Below, piece after piece: positions 50,172-58,449 of a stretch of DNA of 64,000 nucleotides (position 1 is its first letter; every line of letters begins with the position of its first letter). Origin of the DNA: Faeciplasma sp045660445. GTDB lineage: Bacteria > Bacillota > Clostridia > Oscillospirales > Ruminococcaceae. The position numbers were made by a program, and so were the translations under genes. Location: contig JAZRDR010000001.1 of NCBI GenBank assembly GCA_045660445.1, positions 62,001 through 126,000 on the forward strand. The letters run 5' to 3'. A model generated the notes under the pieces. The model searched no databases. It was not told the DNA's origin and saw only the letters and a program-made list of their open reading frames with translations.

Positions 50172-51398
50172 ATGAATAAAGAAAATATTAAAAAAGTTGT
50201 TTTGGCATATTCGGGCGGACTTGATACATCCATCATCATCCCTTGGTTAAAAGAAAACTACAATAACTGTGAAGTTGTTGCTGTTTCGGGCAACGTCGGT
50301 CAGAATGACGAGCTTGAAGGACTTGAAGAAAAGGCACTTGCAACAGGCGCATCCAAGCTTTATATTTTAGATCTTACCGACGAATATGTTGATGACTATA
50401 TCATGCCTTGCCTTAAAGCAGGCGCTGTATATGAAGAATACCTTCTCGGAACAAGCCATGCCCGTCCCTGCATCGCAAAGGGCTTGGTAGAGATCGCTAT
50501 TAAAGAGGGTGCTGATGCTATCGTTCACGGCTGCACCGGTAAGGGTAACGATCAGGTCCGTTTCGAGCTTGCTATCAAGCACTTCGCACCCAACATGCCC
50601 ATCATCGCTCCTTGGCGTGAATGGGATATCAAATCCCGTGAGGAAGAGATCGACTATGCCGAAGCTCACAACATCCCCTTAAATATAAACCGCGAAACCA
50701 ACTATTCCAAAGATAAAAACCTTTGGCACCTCTCTCACGAAGGACTTGATCTTGAAGACACCGGCAACGAGCCAATGTATGAAAAGGAAGGCTTCCTTGA
50801 AATGGGCGTAAGTCCCATCATGGCTCCCGATAAGCCTACATACGTTACTATCGACTTCGAGCAAGGCATTCCCGTAGCTCTCGACGGCGAGAAGATGAGT
50901 GCTAAAAACATCATCTTAAAGCTTAATGAGATCGGCGGCGCAAACGGCATCGGACTTTTGGATATCGTTGAAAACCGTCTTGTCGGCATGAAGTGCCGCG
51001 GTGTATACGAAACTCCCGGCGGATCTATCCTTTATAAAGCTCACTCGGTTCTTGAACAGATCTGCCTTGACAAATACACCATGCACGAAAAGCAAAAGCT
51101 TGCCATCACCTTTGCCGAGCTTGTATATAATGGCCAGTGGTTCACTCCCTTGCGTGAGGCTTTAAGTGCTTTCGTTGACAAAACTCAGGAAAAGGTTACA
51201 GGCAAGGTTAAGCTTAAACTCTATAAGGGCAACATGATCAATGCCGGCGTTTGGAGCCCCTATTCTCTTTACAGCGAAGAGATTGCAACGTTTGGCGAAA
51301 GCGACTATAACCAGAAGGATTCCGAAGGTTTCATCAACCTCTTCGGTCTTCCCATCAAGGTTCAGGCAATGGTTGATGCAAAGAATAAAGATAAATAA
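50172..51398 (+). CDS. argG: Argininosuccinate synthase
   Basis: A 408-residue ATP-dependent ligase joining citrulline and aspartate. N-terminal PP-loop KKVVLAYSGGLDTSI; also GCTGKGNDQVRFE, NINRETNYSKDKNLWHLSHEG. ATG 50172 follows GAGGAGACTG; the earlier in-frame ATG overlaps the -10 box. The gene argH follows, separated by a terminator-like hairpin and a palindromic element. Together they make arginine from citrulline. Confidence 0.95.
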   Translation: MNKENIKKVVLAYSGGLDTSIIIPWLKENYNNCEVVAVSGNVGQNDELEGLEEKALATGASKLYILDLTDEYVDDYIMPCLKAGAVYEEYLLGTSHARPCIAKGLVEIAIKEGADAIVHGCTGKGNDQVRFELAIKHFAPNMPIIAPWREWDIKSREEEIDYAEAHNIPLNINRETNYSKDKNLWHLSHEGLDLEDTGNEPMYEKEGFLEMGVSPIMAPDKPTYVTIDFEQGIPVALDGEKMSAKNIILKLNEIGGANGIGLLDIVENRLVGMKCRGVYETPGGSILYKAHSVLEQICLDKYTMHEKQKLAITFAELVYNGQWFTPLREALSAFVDKTQEKVTGKVKLKLYKGNMINAGVWSPYSLYSEEIATFGESDYNQKDSEGFINLFGLPIKVQAMVDAKNKDK

Positions 51399-51419
51399 AC
51401 TGCTTAGTATAGTACTTCT

Positions 51420-51460
51420 AACGGCGGTGGGGGATCCCCCTTCGCCGTTAAAAGTTTTTT
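51420..51460 (+). terminator. Terminator between argG and argH
   Basis: AACGGCG (51420-51426) and CGCCGTT (51443-51449) with an inner GGGGGATCCCCC palindrome, then a short spacer and TTTTTT at 51455-51460. It would reduce read-through into argH. Confidence 0.7.
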
Positions 51461-51470
51461 GCAACCCGCC

Positions 51471-51550
51471 CGCGGCTCCACCGCCCGCCGTTCCTCGCTC
51501 GCACCCATTGGGTGCGGCGCGGCTTCGCCCGTGCGACGTCGCCGCAGGCT
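51471..51550. repeat. GC-rich palindromic intergenic element, copy G
   Basis: CTCCACCGCCCGCCGTTCCT, stem GCACCC-ATT-GGGTGC, GGCGCGGCTTCGCCC and GTGCGACGTCGCCGCAGG. The stem differs from all others yet is perfectly self-complementary. It lies between two genes normally in one operon. Its edges match copy H. Confidence 0.8.
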
Positions 51551-51576
51551 AATCTACATCTCAAAGGAGAATTATC

Positions 51577-52950
51577 ATGGCAAAAATGTGGGAGGGCAGG
51601 ACCTCGGGAAATACCGACGCTCTTGCCGACGACTTTAACTCATCAATCAGCTTCGACTGTGTTATGTACCGCGAGGATATCAAAGGCTCGATGGCACATG
51701 CCACGATGCTCGGCGCTAAAAATATAATCACAAAGGATGAAGCTGATAAGCTTATCGACGGTTTAGAGGGGATTTTAAATGACCTTGACAGCGGTGCTTT
51801 AAATATCGACCTCTCCTGCGAGGATATCCATATGTTTGTTGAGCAGGTGCTTACCGAGCGCCTTGGCGACCTTGGCAAAAAGCTTCACACAGCACGTTCC
51901 CGCAACGATCAAGTCGCCCTTGATATGCGAATGTATTTAATGTCTCAAACCGATGAAATAGTCTCACTTGTTAAATCCCTCGCTCTTGCAGTAACAAATA
52001 AAGCCGAGGAGTACAAGGCCACCATCATGCCGGGATACACTCATCTTCAGCGCGCTCAGCCCATAACCTTCGGCCATCACTTAATGGCATATGTGATGAT
52101 GCTGCTTCGCGATATCGACCGCCTTATTGACAGCAAAAAGCGTACCAATATAAGCCCCATCGGCTCTTGCGCATTGGCAGGAACCACTTTCGACACCGAC
52201 CGCTTCTATGAAGCCAACCTTCTTGGCTTCGAGGGGGTTTGCCAAAACAGTATCGACGGCGTTTCTGACCGCGACTTCTGCATCGAGCTGTTAAGCTCTT
52301 TGGCAACGCTGATGATGCACCTTTCCCGCTTTTCCGAGGAAATAATTCTCTGGTCAAGCTGGGAATTCAAGTTTGTCGAGCTTTCCGATGCTTACACCAC
52401 AGGCTCATCAATAATGCCTCAGAAGAAAAATCCCGATATGGCCGAGCTTATTAGAGGGAAAACGGGCAGGGTATATGGCAATCTTATGGCGCTTTTAACC
52501 ACTCTCAAGGGCTTGCCCCTTGCTTATAACAAGGACATGCAAGAGGATAAGGAATGCGTCTTCGATTCTATTGAAACAGTTAAAATGTGCTTGGGCGTTG
52601 CAATTCCTATGGTAGAAACCATGACCGCCCTTGAAGAAAATATGAAAAAAGCCGCACAAGGCGGTTTTATCAATGCAACCGACCTTGCCGACTATCTTGT
52701 TAAAAAAGGTCTTCCGTTCAGAAGTGCTTATAAAATATCAGGCTCTATCGTTTCGCATTGCATTAAAAATGGATATGTTTTGGAAACAATGCCCCTTTCC
52801 GAGTATAAAACCTTCAGTGAACTTTTTGATGATGATCTTTATGCCGATATCGACCTTCTTAACTGCGTTCAAAAGCGTATATCCTTCGGCGGCACATCAG
52901 TAAGTTCTGTTGAAACACAGATAGCTTACGCTAAATCAAAGCTTAATTAA
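51577..52950 (+). CDS. argH: Argininosuccinate lyase
   Basis: A 457-residue lyase that yields arginine and fumarate. The family signature is GSSIMPQKKNPD; also SRNDQVALDMRMY and GYTHLQRAQPITFGHH. AAAGGAGAA precedes the start. It has no strong promoter visible in the gap from argG, apart from read-through across copy G, so it may rely on the argG transcript or a weak internal promoter. Confidence 0.95.
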   Translation: MAKMWEGRTSGNTDALADDFNSSISFDCVMYREDIKGSMAHATMLGAKNIITKDEADKLIDGLEGILNDLDSGALNIDLSCEDIHMFVEQVLTERLGDLGKKLHTARSRNDQVALDMRMYLMSQTDEIVSLVKSLALAVTNKAEEYKATIMPGYTHLQRAQPITFGHHLMAYVMMLLRDIDRLIDSKKRTNISPIGSCALAGTTFDTDRFYEANLLGFEGVCQNSIDGVSDRDFCIELLSSLATLMMHLSRFSEEIILWSSWEFKFVELSDAYTTGSSIMPQKKNPDMAELIRGKTGRVYGNLMALLTTLKGLPLAYNKDMQEDKECVFDSIETVKMCLGVAIPMVETMTALEENMKKAAQGGFINATDLADYLVKKGLPFRSAYKISGSIVSHCIKNGYVLETMPLSEYKTFSELFDDDLYADIDLLNCVQKRISFGGTSVSSVETQIAYAKSKLN

Positions 52951-52954
52951 TGTG

Positions 52955-52990
52955 AAAAAGCCGCCCACACAAGTGGGCGGCTTTTATTTT
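52955..52990. terminator. Bidirectional terminator between argH and the Na/Pi gene
   Basis: AAGCCGCCCAC and GTGGGCGGCTT around ACAA; A-run on the left and TTTTATTTTATT on the right. It overlaps the end of the minus-strand gene. Confidence 0.92.
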
Positions 52991-54773
52991 ATTCTTCGTT
53001 GGGTTCTTCCTTTTCAACGCGATACTTGCGCTTATAAACCTTGTATTTCTGCTCATATTCTTCGCTGTCATGGTGAACCTTGTGAATATATCTGTGCATG
53101 TCAAGCGCACCATATTGCGAGATCTCGATCAAGCAGCTTGCAATGTTTGAGCAGTGGTCAGATACACGCTCAAACGAGATAAGCAAGTCGTTCAAAACAA
53201 AGCCAAGCTCGATAGTGCATTCGCCGCGCTGCAAGCGCAAAATGTGGTTAACCTTGATTCTGTCAAGCACCTTGTCGATAACCTGTTCGATAGGCTCAAC
53301 TTCATAAGCCTTTTCCAAGTTGTCTTCGTTAAAGGCATCTCTTGTATAAAGCAATACTTCAGTCAATGCCTCACGTGCAACCTTAAGCTCAGTCTTAGCG
53401 TTTTCAGAGAACTCAACCTTCTTATCCTTAAGCTCTTCCAAAGACTCAACGATGTTAACAGCATGGTCAGATACACGCTCATAGTCGTTAATGATGTGCA
53501 ACAGCTTTGTGATCTGCTGTGATTCGCTTTCATCCAAGCTGCAAGCCGAAACCTTAACAAGATAAGATCCCAAAGCGTCCTCTAATGTGTCAGCTTTAGC
53601 TTCAACATCTCTGATTTCGTCGCAAAGCTTGGGATCAAACTTTTCAAACAACGAAAGTGCTTTCATCAAAGCATCTGTCGATATCTCTGCCATATAAGCT
53701 GTAACTTCAGTAGCTCTTGCAACAGCGATAGCAGGGGTGTCGATAAGACGCTCGTCCAAAAGGGTGGTGGTATCGTCGTCGGTCTCCTTGTCCTTAACAG
53801 TAAGCTCTGCAAGCTTAACAAGCTGTTTATAGAAAGGACCGATCGCAATGATAGAAAGGATCTTAAATACGGTGTGGACACCTGCAACGCCCCACATTCC
53901 AATAGTCTGGCTGATCAAAGGAATATCAAACAAAGCGGTAACAATGTAATAGACAGTGAGCCAAATTACAACACCGATAATGTTAAAGTAAAGGTGAACC
54001 ATTGCCGCACGCTTACCGTTCTTGTTTGCACCTGCAGAGGAGATAAGAGCAGTAACGCAAGTACCGATGTTCTGTCCCATAACGATCGGTATAGCTGCAC
54101 CATAGGTGATAGCACCCGTCGCTGTAAGCGACTGTAAGATACCGACAGAAGCCGAGGACGACTGAACGATAGCTGTAAGCACCAAGCCGGCCAAAACGCC
54201 AAGGATAGGATTTTCAAACATGATAAGAATGTTTCTGAAGCTTTCACTTTCCTTAAGGGGAGCAACGGAATCGCTCATCATAGACATACCAACCATCAAA
54301 ACAGAGAAGCCCAAAAGAATTGCACCAAGGTCCTTCTTCTTGCCGCGCTTAGTAAACATGATAAGGCAAATGCCGATAACAGCCAAGACAGGCATCCAAG
54401 CATCAGGCTTAAGCCACTTGATGAAACTTGCTGCTGCTTCACCAGCCGTACCAAGTCCCGAAAGGCCTGTCAACCAAGCGGTGATAGCAGTACCCAAGTT
54501 GGCACCGATAATAACGCCGACAGCCTGCAAAAGAGTCATTGTGCCCGAGTTAACAAAGCCGACTACCATAACGGTAGTAGCACTCGAGGACTGAATTACC
54601 ATGGTAACGCCCAAGCCCAAAAGGAAGCCCTTTATCGGGTTCGAGGTCATTTTACCCAAGATCGTTTTAAGCTGGTTTCCTGCACTTTTCTTAAGGCCGT
54701 CGCCCATAACTTCCATACCATAAAGGAAGAGAGCTAAACCGCACAGAAGTGATAAAACGTCAAAAATTGTCAT
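52989..54773 (-). CDS. Na+/phosphate symporter with PhoU-like C-terminal domain
   Basis: A 594-residue protein of the Na/Pi cotransporter family (YjbB/NptA type). Two inverted repeats contain the hallmark QSSSATTVMVVGFVNSG and QSSSASVGILQSLTATG. About eight helices run to residue 320. The C-terminal 240 residues are helical and PhoU-like (MKALSLFEKFDPKLCDEIRDV to ERVSDHCSNIASCL). The function is Na+-driven phosphate movement, in or out. Start 54773 (MTIFDVLSLLCG) fits family starts, with AAAGGATGA upstream; a longer frame is possible. It has its own promoter. Confidence 0.88.
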   Translation of the reverse strand: MTIFDVLSLLCGLALFLYGMEVMGDGLKKSAGNQLKTILGKMTSNPIKGFLLGLGVTMVIQSSSATTVMVVGFVNSGTMTLLQAVGVIIGANLGTAITAWLTGLSGLGTAGEAAASFIKWLKPDAWMPVLAVIGICLIMFTKRGKKKDLGAILLGFSVLMVGMSMMSDSVAPLKESESFRNILIMFENPILGVLAGLVLTAIVQSSSASVGILQSLTATGAITYGAAIPIVMGQNIGTCVTALISSAGANKNGKRAAMVHLYFNIIGVVIWLTVYYIVTALFDIPLISQTIGMWGVAGVHTVFKILSIIAIGPFYKQLVKLAELTVKDKETDDDTTTLLDERLIDTPAIAVARATEVTAYMAEISTDALMKALSLFEKFDPKLCDEIRDVEAKADTLEDALGSYLVKVSACSLDESESQQITKLLHIINDYERVSDHAVNIVESLEELKDKKVEFSENAKTELKVAREALTEVLLYTRDAFNEDNLEKAYEVEPIEQVIDKVLDRIKVNHILRLQRGECTIELGFVLNDLLISFERVSDHCSNIASCLIEISQYGALDMHRYIHKVHHDSEEYEQKYKVYKRKYRVEKEEPNEE

Positions 54774-54886
54774 GCTATTTATCATCCTTTCCCGAGTAAT
54801 CTCGGAGAGTAACAAAATAAGGCCGATGGGATATATCAGAATTTTTCCGATTCTCCCCATAATAATGTTTGAATGATTATGACATA

Positions 54887-54915
54887 ATTTTAACGCACTT
54901 TTTGCGCTTTGTCAA
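54887..54915 (-). promoter_or_regulatory. Promoter of the Na/Pi symporter gene
   Basis: Minus-strand TTGACA (54915-54910) and TAAAAT (54892-54887), 17-base spacing. Confidence 0.75.
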
Positions 54916-54969
54916 CCGAGTTTTGTCGATTTGTATATTTGTTGTAAAAGTTTTAAATCCGTTGACATA

Positions 54970-55009
54970 TTTCGTAAAAAAAGACGCTCACTTGTAATGA
55001 GCGTCTTTT
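54970..55009 (-). terminator. Terminator after the AGCS symporter gene
   Basis: AAAGACGCTCA and TGAGCGTCTTT around CTTGTAA; minus-strand T-run follows (TTTTTTTACG). Confidence 0.9.
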
Positions 55010-55030
55010 AAATTACGTATACGTATTCAA

Positions 55031-56557
55031 TTAATCAAGACCGTTTTCCATAACGTCTGCCTGAACGCTTTCATCGAAAGAAAGCATAGGTTCTTCGTTA
55101 ATATTCTTGATCTTACGGTTGATATAGTTCTTTGTGATCTTAGAAACCAAAGGACAAAGTGCAATAACACCGATAAGGTTGGGGATCATCATAAGTCCGT
55201 TAAAGGTGTCGGAAATATCCCATGCAAGGGAAGAGGTCATTACAGCGCCCGAAATGATCATCAAAACGAATATAACCTTATAAACCTTAACTGCCTTCTC
55301 ACCCAAAAGGTATTCAACAGCCTTTGTACCATATTGGCTCCAACCAAGAACTGTTGTGAAAGCAAACAAAAGCATTGCAATTGCAACGAACATTTCACCT
55401 ATAACGCCGAAAACATTGCCGAATGCCTGAGAAACAAGTGTAGCATCGTTAACACCTTCGACAGCCAAACCAGTCTCAAGATCAATATAGCCCGAGGTCA
55501 AAACGACAACAGCGGTCATTGTGCAAACAACGAATGTATCAAAGAACACTTCAAAGATGCCCCACATACCCTGCTTAACAGGCTCCTTAACGTTAGAGGA
55601 GGAGTGAACCATAACCGACGAACCAAGACCTGCTTCGTTAGAGAATACGCCTCTCTTACAGCCCTGAGTGATAACCTGGCTGATCGCAACGCCTGCTGCA
55701 CCGCCGGCAACTGCCTTAATGCCAAATGCAAACTTGAAGATAGCAGCAAATACAGCACCAACCATGTCGATATTGATGAAGAATATTACCAAACAGCCAA
55801 CGACATACAAAACAGCCATGAAGGGAACAAGTTTCTCAGCAACTGCTGCAATTCTCTGCAAGCCGCCGATAATGATAAGTGCAGCAATTATCATCAATGC
55901 AACACCGATAATAATGTGTGTAACAGGGATTCCCGAAATAGCGCCAAGATCAACGTTCTTTAAAAATGCAGAGTCGATGTTAAGGGTGATCTTGTTAACC
56001 TGACCCATGTTGCCGATACCAAACGATGCCAAGATAGCAAAGATTGCAAACAAAACAGCCAAAACAGAACCTATGAACTTGCATCCCTTTTTCGATCCCA
56101 AGCCATCCTTAAGATAGTACATCGCGCCGCCCGACCATTCGCCGTCATTGTTTCTGCGGCGATAGAAGATGCCCAAAACGTTTTCAGAGAAGTTTGTCAT
56201 CATTCCAAAGAATGCTGCAAGCCACATCCAAAATACAGCACCGGGTCCGCCGATAACGATAGCAGCAGCAACACCGGCGATGTTACCGGTACCGATGGTT
56301 GCAGCCAAAGCTGTGCAAAGTGCCTGGAACTGAGTGATTGAAGTCTTGTCAGTCTTCTTTGTCGAGTCACTGTTCTTTTTAAATACCGAACCAATAGTCT
56401 CAACCCACCAGTGCTTAAGGTGAGAGATCTGAAATACCTTTGTGCATACAGTCATTAAAATGCCTGTACCGATAAGCAATACCAAACCGATCTTAACCCA
56501 TACAAAGTCATTGATCACGCCGTTGATATTTGCCAATTGTTCAAAAAACTTTTCCAT
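55031..56557 (-). CDS. Sodium:alanine/glycine symporter (AGCS family)
   Basis: A 508-residue Na+-coupled amino-acid importer of the AGCS family with about eleven helices. The signature GGPGAVFWMWLAAFFGMMTN and later GCKRGVFSNEAGLGSSVMVH are clear. TCGGAGGATAA precedes the start. A tandem glycine riboswitch with a terminator sits in its leader, so glycine (or alanine) is the substrate under feedback control, and excess glycine probably alters expression. It uses Na+, consistent with the c-subunit motif of the ATP synthase. Confidence 0.92.
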   Translation of the reverse strand: MEKFFEQLANINGVINDFVWVKIGLVLLIGTGILMTVCTKVFQISHLKHWWVETIGSVFKKNSDSTKKTDKTSITQFQALCTALAATIGTGNIAGVAAAIVIGGPGAVFWMWLAAFFGMMTNFSENVLGIFYRRRNNDGEWSGGAMYYLKDGLGSKKGCKFIGSVLAVLFAIFAILASFGIGNMGQVNKITLNIDSAFLKNVDLGAISGIPVTHIIIGVALMIIAALIIIGGLQRIAAVAEKLVPFMAVLYVVGCLVIFFINIDMVGAVFAAIFKFAFGIKAVAGGAAGVAISQVITQGCKRGVFSNEAGLGSSVMVHSSSNVKEPVKQGMWGIFEVFFDTFVVCTMTAVVVLTSGYIDLETGLAVEGVNDATLVSQAFGNVFGVIGEMFVAIAMLLFAFTTVLGWSQYGTKAVEYLLGEKAVKVYKVIFVLMIISGAVMTSSLAWDISDTFNGLMMIPNLIGVIALCPLVSKITKNYINRKIKNINEEPMLSFDESVQADVMENGLD

Positions 56558-56588
56558 ATTATCCTCCGATTAAAATAGTGTCAACAAA

Positions 56589-56622
56589 ACAAAAAGCGAA
56601 TCGCATATAAAACGCGATCCGC
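56589..56622 (-). terminator. Riboswitch-controlled terminator before the AGCS gene
   Basis: GCGGATCGC and GCGATTCGC (one G-U pair) around GTTTTATAT, followed on the minus strand by TTTTTGTTTTG. It is positioned as the expression platform of the glycine riboswitch. Confidence 0.82.
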
Positions 56623-56654
56623 AAACAAAAGCAAATAATCCCAAGGATAATGGG

Positions 56655-56822
56655 TTTATCTTTGTCCTTTTGCCTGAGAGATTAGCGTTCTAAGCGCTTT
56701 GCACCTTCGGCACCCAATCAAATGGGATTCTCCAAAGTTCTGTCAGCCCACGGTCCTCTTCCTTTTGGGAAACCTGTGAGTGTTACTCCTTCGGCAGCGA
56801 AACCGCACTTTCCCGTAAGCGT
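56655..56822 (-). ncRNA. Tandem glycine riboswitch (two gcvT aptamers)
   Basis: Minus-strand aptamer 1 (56818-56747) has GCCGAAGGAG and CCCAAAAGGAAGAGGACCGT. Aptamer 2 (56737-56660) has GGAGAATCCC, GTGCCGAAGGTGCAA and AATCTCTCAGGCAAAAGGAC. Both have the conserved GCCGAAGG core, and aptamer 2 keeps the canonical CTCTCAGG. Such pairs sense glycine cooperatively. Confidence 0.93.
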
Positions 56823-56851
56823 CATACAGATTCTATTAAGTTGTTGGATAC

Positions 56852-56880
56852 ATCATATCACCAATTTAAAGCGTTGGCAA
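56852..56880 (-). promoter_or_regulatory. Promoter of the glycine-riboswitch operon
   Basis: Minus-strand TTGCCA (56880-56875) and TATGAT (56857-56852) with 17-base spacing. Confidence 0.6.
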
Positions 56881-57030
56881 GTGGTTTTTATAAATTTGTT
56901 TATTTTTTGTCAATATGCCGAATTTACACGGATTTTGCAATGCTTCCTAAGCAATATTACTATATGTTGTATGCATGAAATCGGCTTTGTTAATAAAAGC
57001 CTCTGAAGCACGCAACGAAAGCTAAGAATA

Positions 57031-57062
57031 AAAAAGCAAAAGCCACACTCGGCGGCTTTTGC
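57031..57062 (-). terminator. Terminator after the tRNA-Arg gene
   Basis: GCAAAAGCC (57036-57044) and GGCTTTTGC (57054-57062), with T-run on the minus strand. Confidence 0.88.
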
Positions 57063-57070
57063 TCTGTTGG

Positions 57071-57144
57071 CGTTCCCGGGGTGATTCGAACACCCGACCT
57101 GCCGCTTAGGAGGCGGCCGCTCTATCCAGCTGAGCTACGGAAAC
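57071..57144 (-). tRNA. tRNA-Arg, anticodon CCT
   Basis: A 74-base cloverleaf on the minus strand. Acceptor GTTTCCG pairs with CGGGAAC; D-arm starts TAGCTCAGCTGGATAGAGC; the anticodon loop is CTCCTAA; the T-arm holds GGTTCGAA-type TTCGAAC. The anticodon CCT reads AGG. CCA is not encoded. Discriminator base is G. Confidence 0.96.
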
Positions 57145-57156
57145 ATATTATAAACG

Positions 57157-57185
57157 ATTATACACTAACCCAAAAATAAAATCAA
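57157..57185 (-). promoter_or_regulatory. Promoter of tRNA-Arg
   Basis: Minus-strand TTGATT (57185-57180) and TATAAT (57162-57157), 17-base spacing, 13 bases before the tRNA. Confidence 0.75.
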
Positions 57186-57278
57186 GTCAAATCTTGTTTG
57201 ATCAAGTATCGTTTGTTATTATGTGTCATTATATAATACAAATATATGAAACACAATATTTTTCTAAGTGAAGCCTAT

Positions 57279-57306
57279 TGACACACATATAAATACACCT
57301 TATACT
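57279..57306 (+). promoter_or_regulatory. Promoter of the NanA/DapA-like gene
   Basis: TTGACA (57279-57284) and TATACT (57301-57306), 16-base spacing. Confidence 0.75.
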
Positions 57307-57396
57307 AGTATTAAAGTCTGGATATATTGATATTAAATTCCGGATTTTGTGATATTATTAAACAAAAAATATTCATTTAATGAAAGGGGCGGTACT

Positions 57397-58311
57397 ATGT
57401 ACGGTAACAACTTTGTAGCTTTCCTAACAGCATTTGATGACGACGGCAGCGTTAAGCTCTCTGCCTGCGAAAAAATGGTCGATTTCTATGTCGGACAGGG
57501 CGCAGACGGCTTATATCTTCACGGTTACACCGGTGAAGGCTGGTGTATGACTCCTGATATGCGTAAGGAATGGATGAAGCGCACTGTTGAGGTTTCAAAT
57601 CATCGTATACCTGTTTATGTAAGCGTTGGCTATGGCAAGACTCAGGAAGAGGGCATTGAACTTGCACGCTATGCAGGTGCTGTTGGCGCTGATGCTGTTA
57701 GTAGTATCGCAATCAGCAAAACAGCAACTATTGAAGAAAATGTGGCTTATTTCAAGAAGATATCTGAAGCTTCAAATCTTCCTTTCTATATTTATTGGAA
57801 CGTAGACTATGGTAACCTTAACGGCGGTGCTCGCCTTGATGCTGAAGATATGATCGACATCCTCAAGCGTGAGGTGCCCACATTTGCAGGCTTCAAGTTT
57901 ACCGACTCTAATTTGTATTACGCTCAGCGTATAAAGCAGTATGCTCCTGATGTTGTACTTTTGTCAGGTATTGATACAATGTGCGTAGCAGCTCGCCTTA
58001 TGGGATTTGACGGTTCTATCGGCGCTTTGCAGGCTGCAACCTGTGGACATTTCTCCAGTATGTTAAAGCTTATGAACGAGGGAAGACTTGATGATGCTCT
58101 TGGCATGCAGCTTCATGTTAACAATATCTTTGCAGCTATAGATGAACCCGAGGTTGGAAGCTTGGTTGCAGGCATCAAGTATATTATGAATAACTATTAT
58201 AAAGTCGATGTTGGTCATGTTTCGGCAAAGGCTCCTTATCGTGACATCACCGACAAGGATATTGCAAGAAGACTCATGGAACGCTTTGAAAGCAATATCG
58301 GCAGAATTTAA
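57397..58311 (+). CDS. NanA/DapA-superfamily lyase, probable N-acetylneuraminate lyase-like
   Basis: A 304-residue DHDPS-superfamily aldolase. GADGLYLHGYTGEGWCM holds the substrate-carboxylate loop (GSTGE in sialate lyases), LPFYIYWNV the active-site Tyr and FAGFKFTDSNLYY the Schiff-base Lys. GFKFTD is more like N-acetylneuraminate lyase than dihydrodipicolinate synthase, and a real dapA is at 37656. Start 57397 follows AAAGGGGCGG. No nanE, nanK or sialate transporter is near, so the role as sialic-acid lyase is tentative; another 2-keto acid aldolase is possible. Confidence 0.8.
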   Translation: MYGNNFVAFLTAFDDDGSVKLSACEKMVDFYVGQGADGLYLHGYTGEGWCMTPDMRKEWMKRTVEVSNHRIPVYVSVGYGKTQEEGIELARYAGAVGADAVSSIAISKTATIEENVAYFKKISEASNLPFYIYWNVDYGNLNGGARLDAEDMIDILKREVPTFAGFKFTDSNLYYAQRIKQYAPDVVLLSGIDTMCVAARLMGFDGSIGALQAATCGHFSSMLKLMNEGRLDDALGMQLHVNNIFAAIDEPEVGSLVAGIKYIMNNYYKVDVGHVSAKAPYRDITDKDIARRLMERFESNIGRI

Positions 58312-58331
58312 TACATATTATATGTATCATC

Positions 58332-58449
58332 GCTTGATCGCACACTGAATAATCACTAAGGATCAAGCCCACAATTTCGACAGATATCACGCATCTTTAA
58401 TGCTACCATTCAAAAAAACGAAAGGTAGTTTAAGATGCGTGATTTTTTT
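58332..58449 (+). terminator. Structured leader or terminator before the SpoIID-like gene
   Basis: Two hairpins: GCTTGATC (58332-58339) with GATCAAGC (58361-58368), then ATCACGCATCTT (58386-58397) with AAGATGCGTGAT (58432-58443), plus inner CTACC/GGTAG. The second stem is 12 bp, perfect, and followed by seven T bases (58443-58449), so it looks like an intrinsic terminator for the lyase gene. It contains the upstream ATG of the next gene. Confidence 0.6.
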
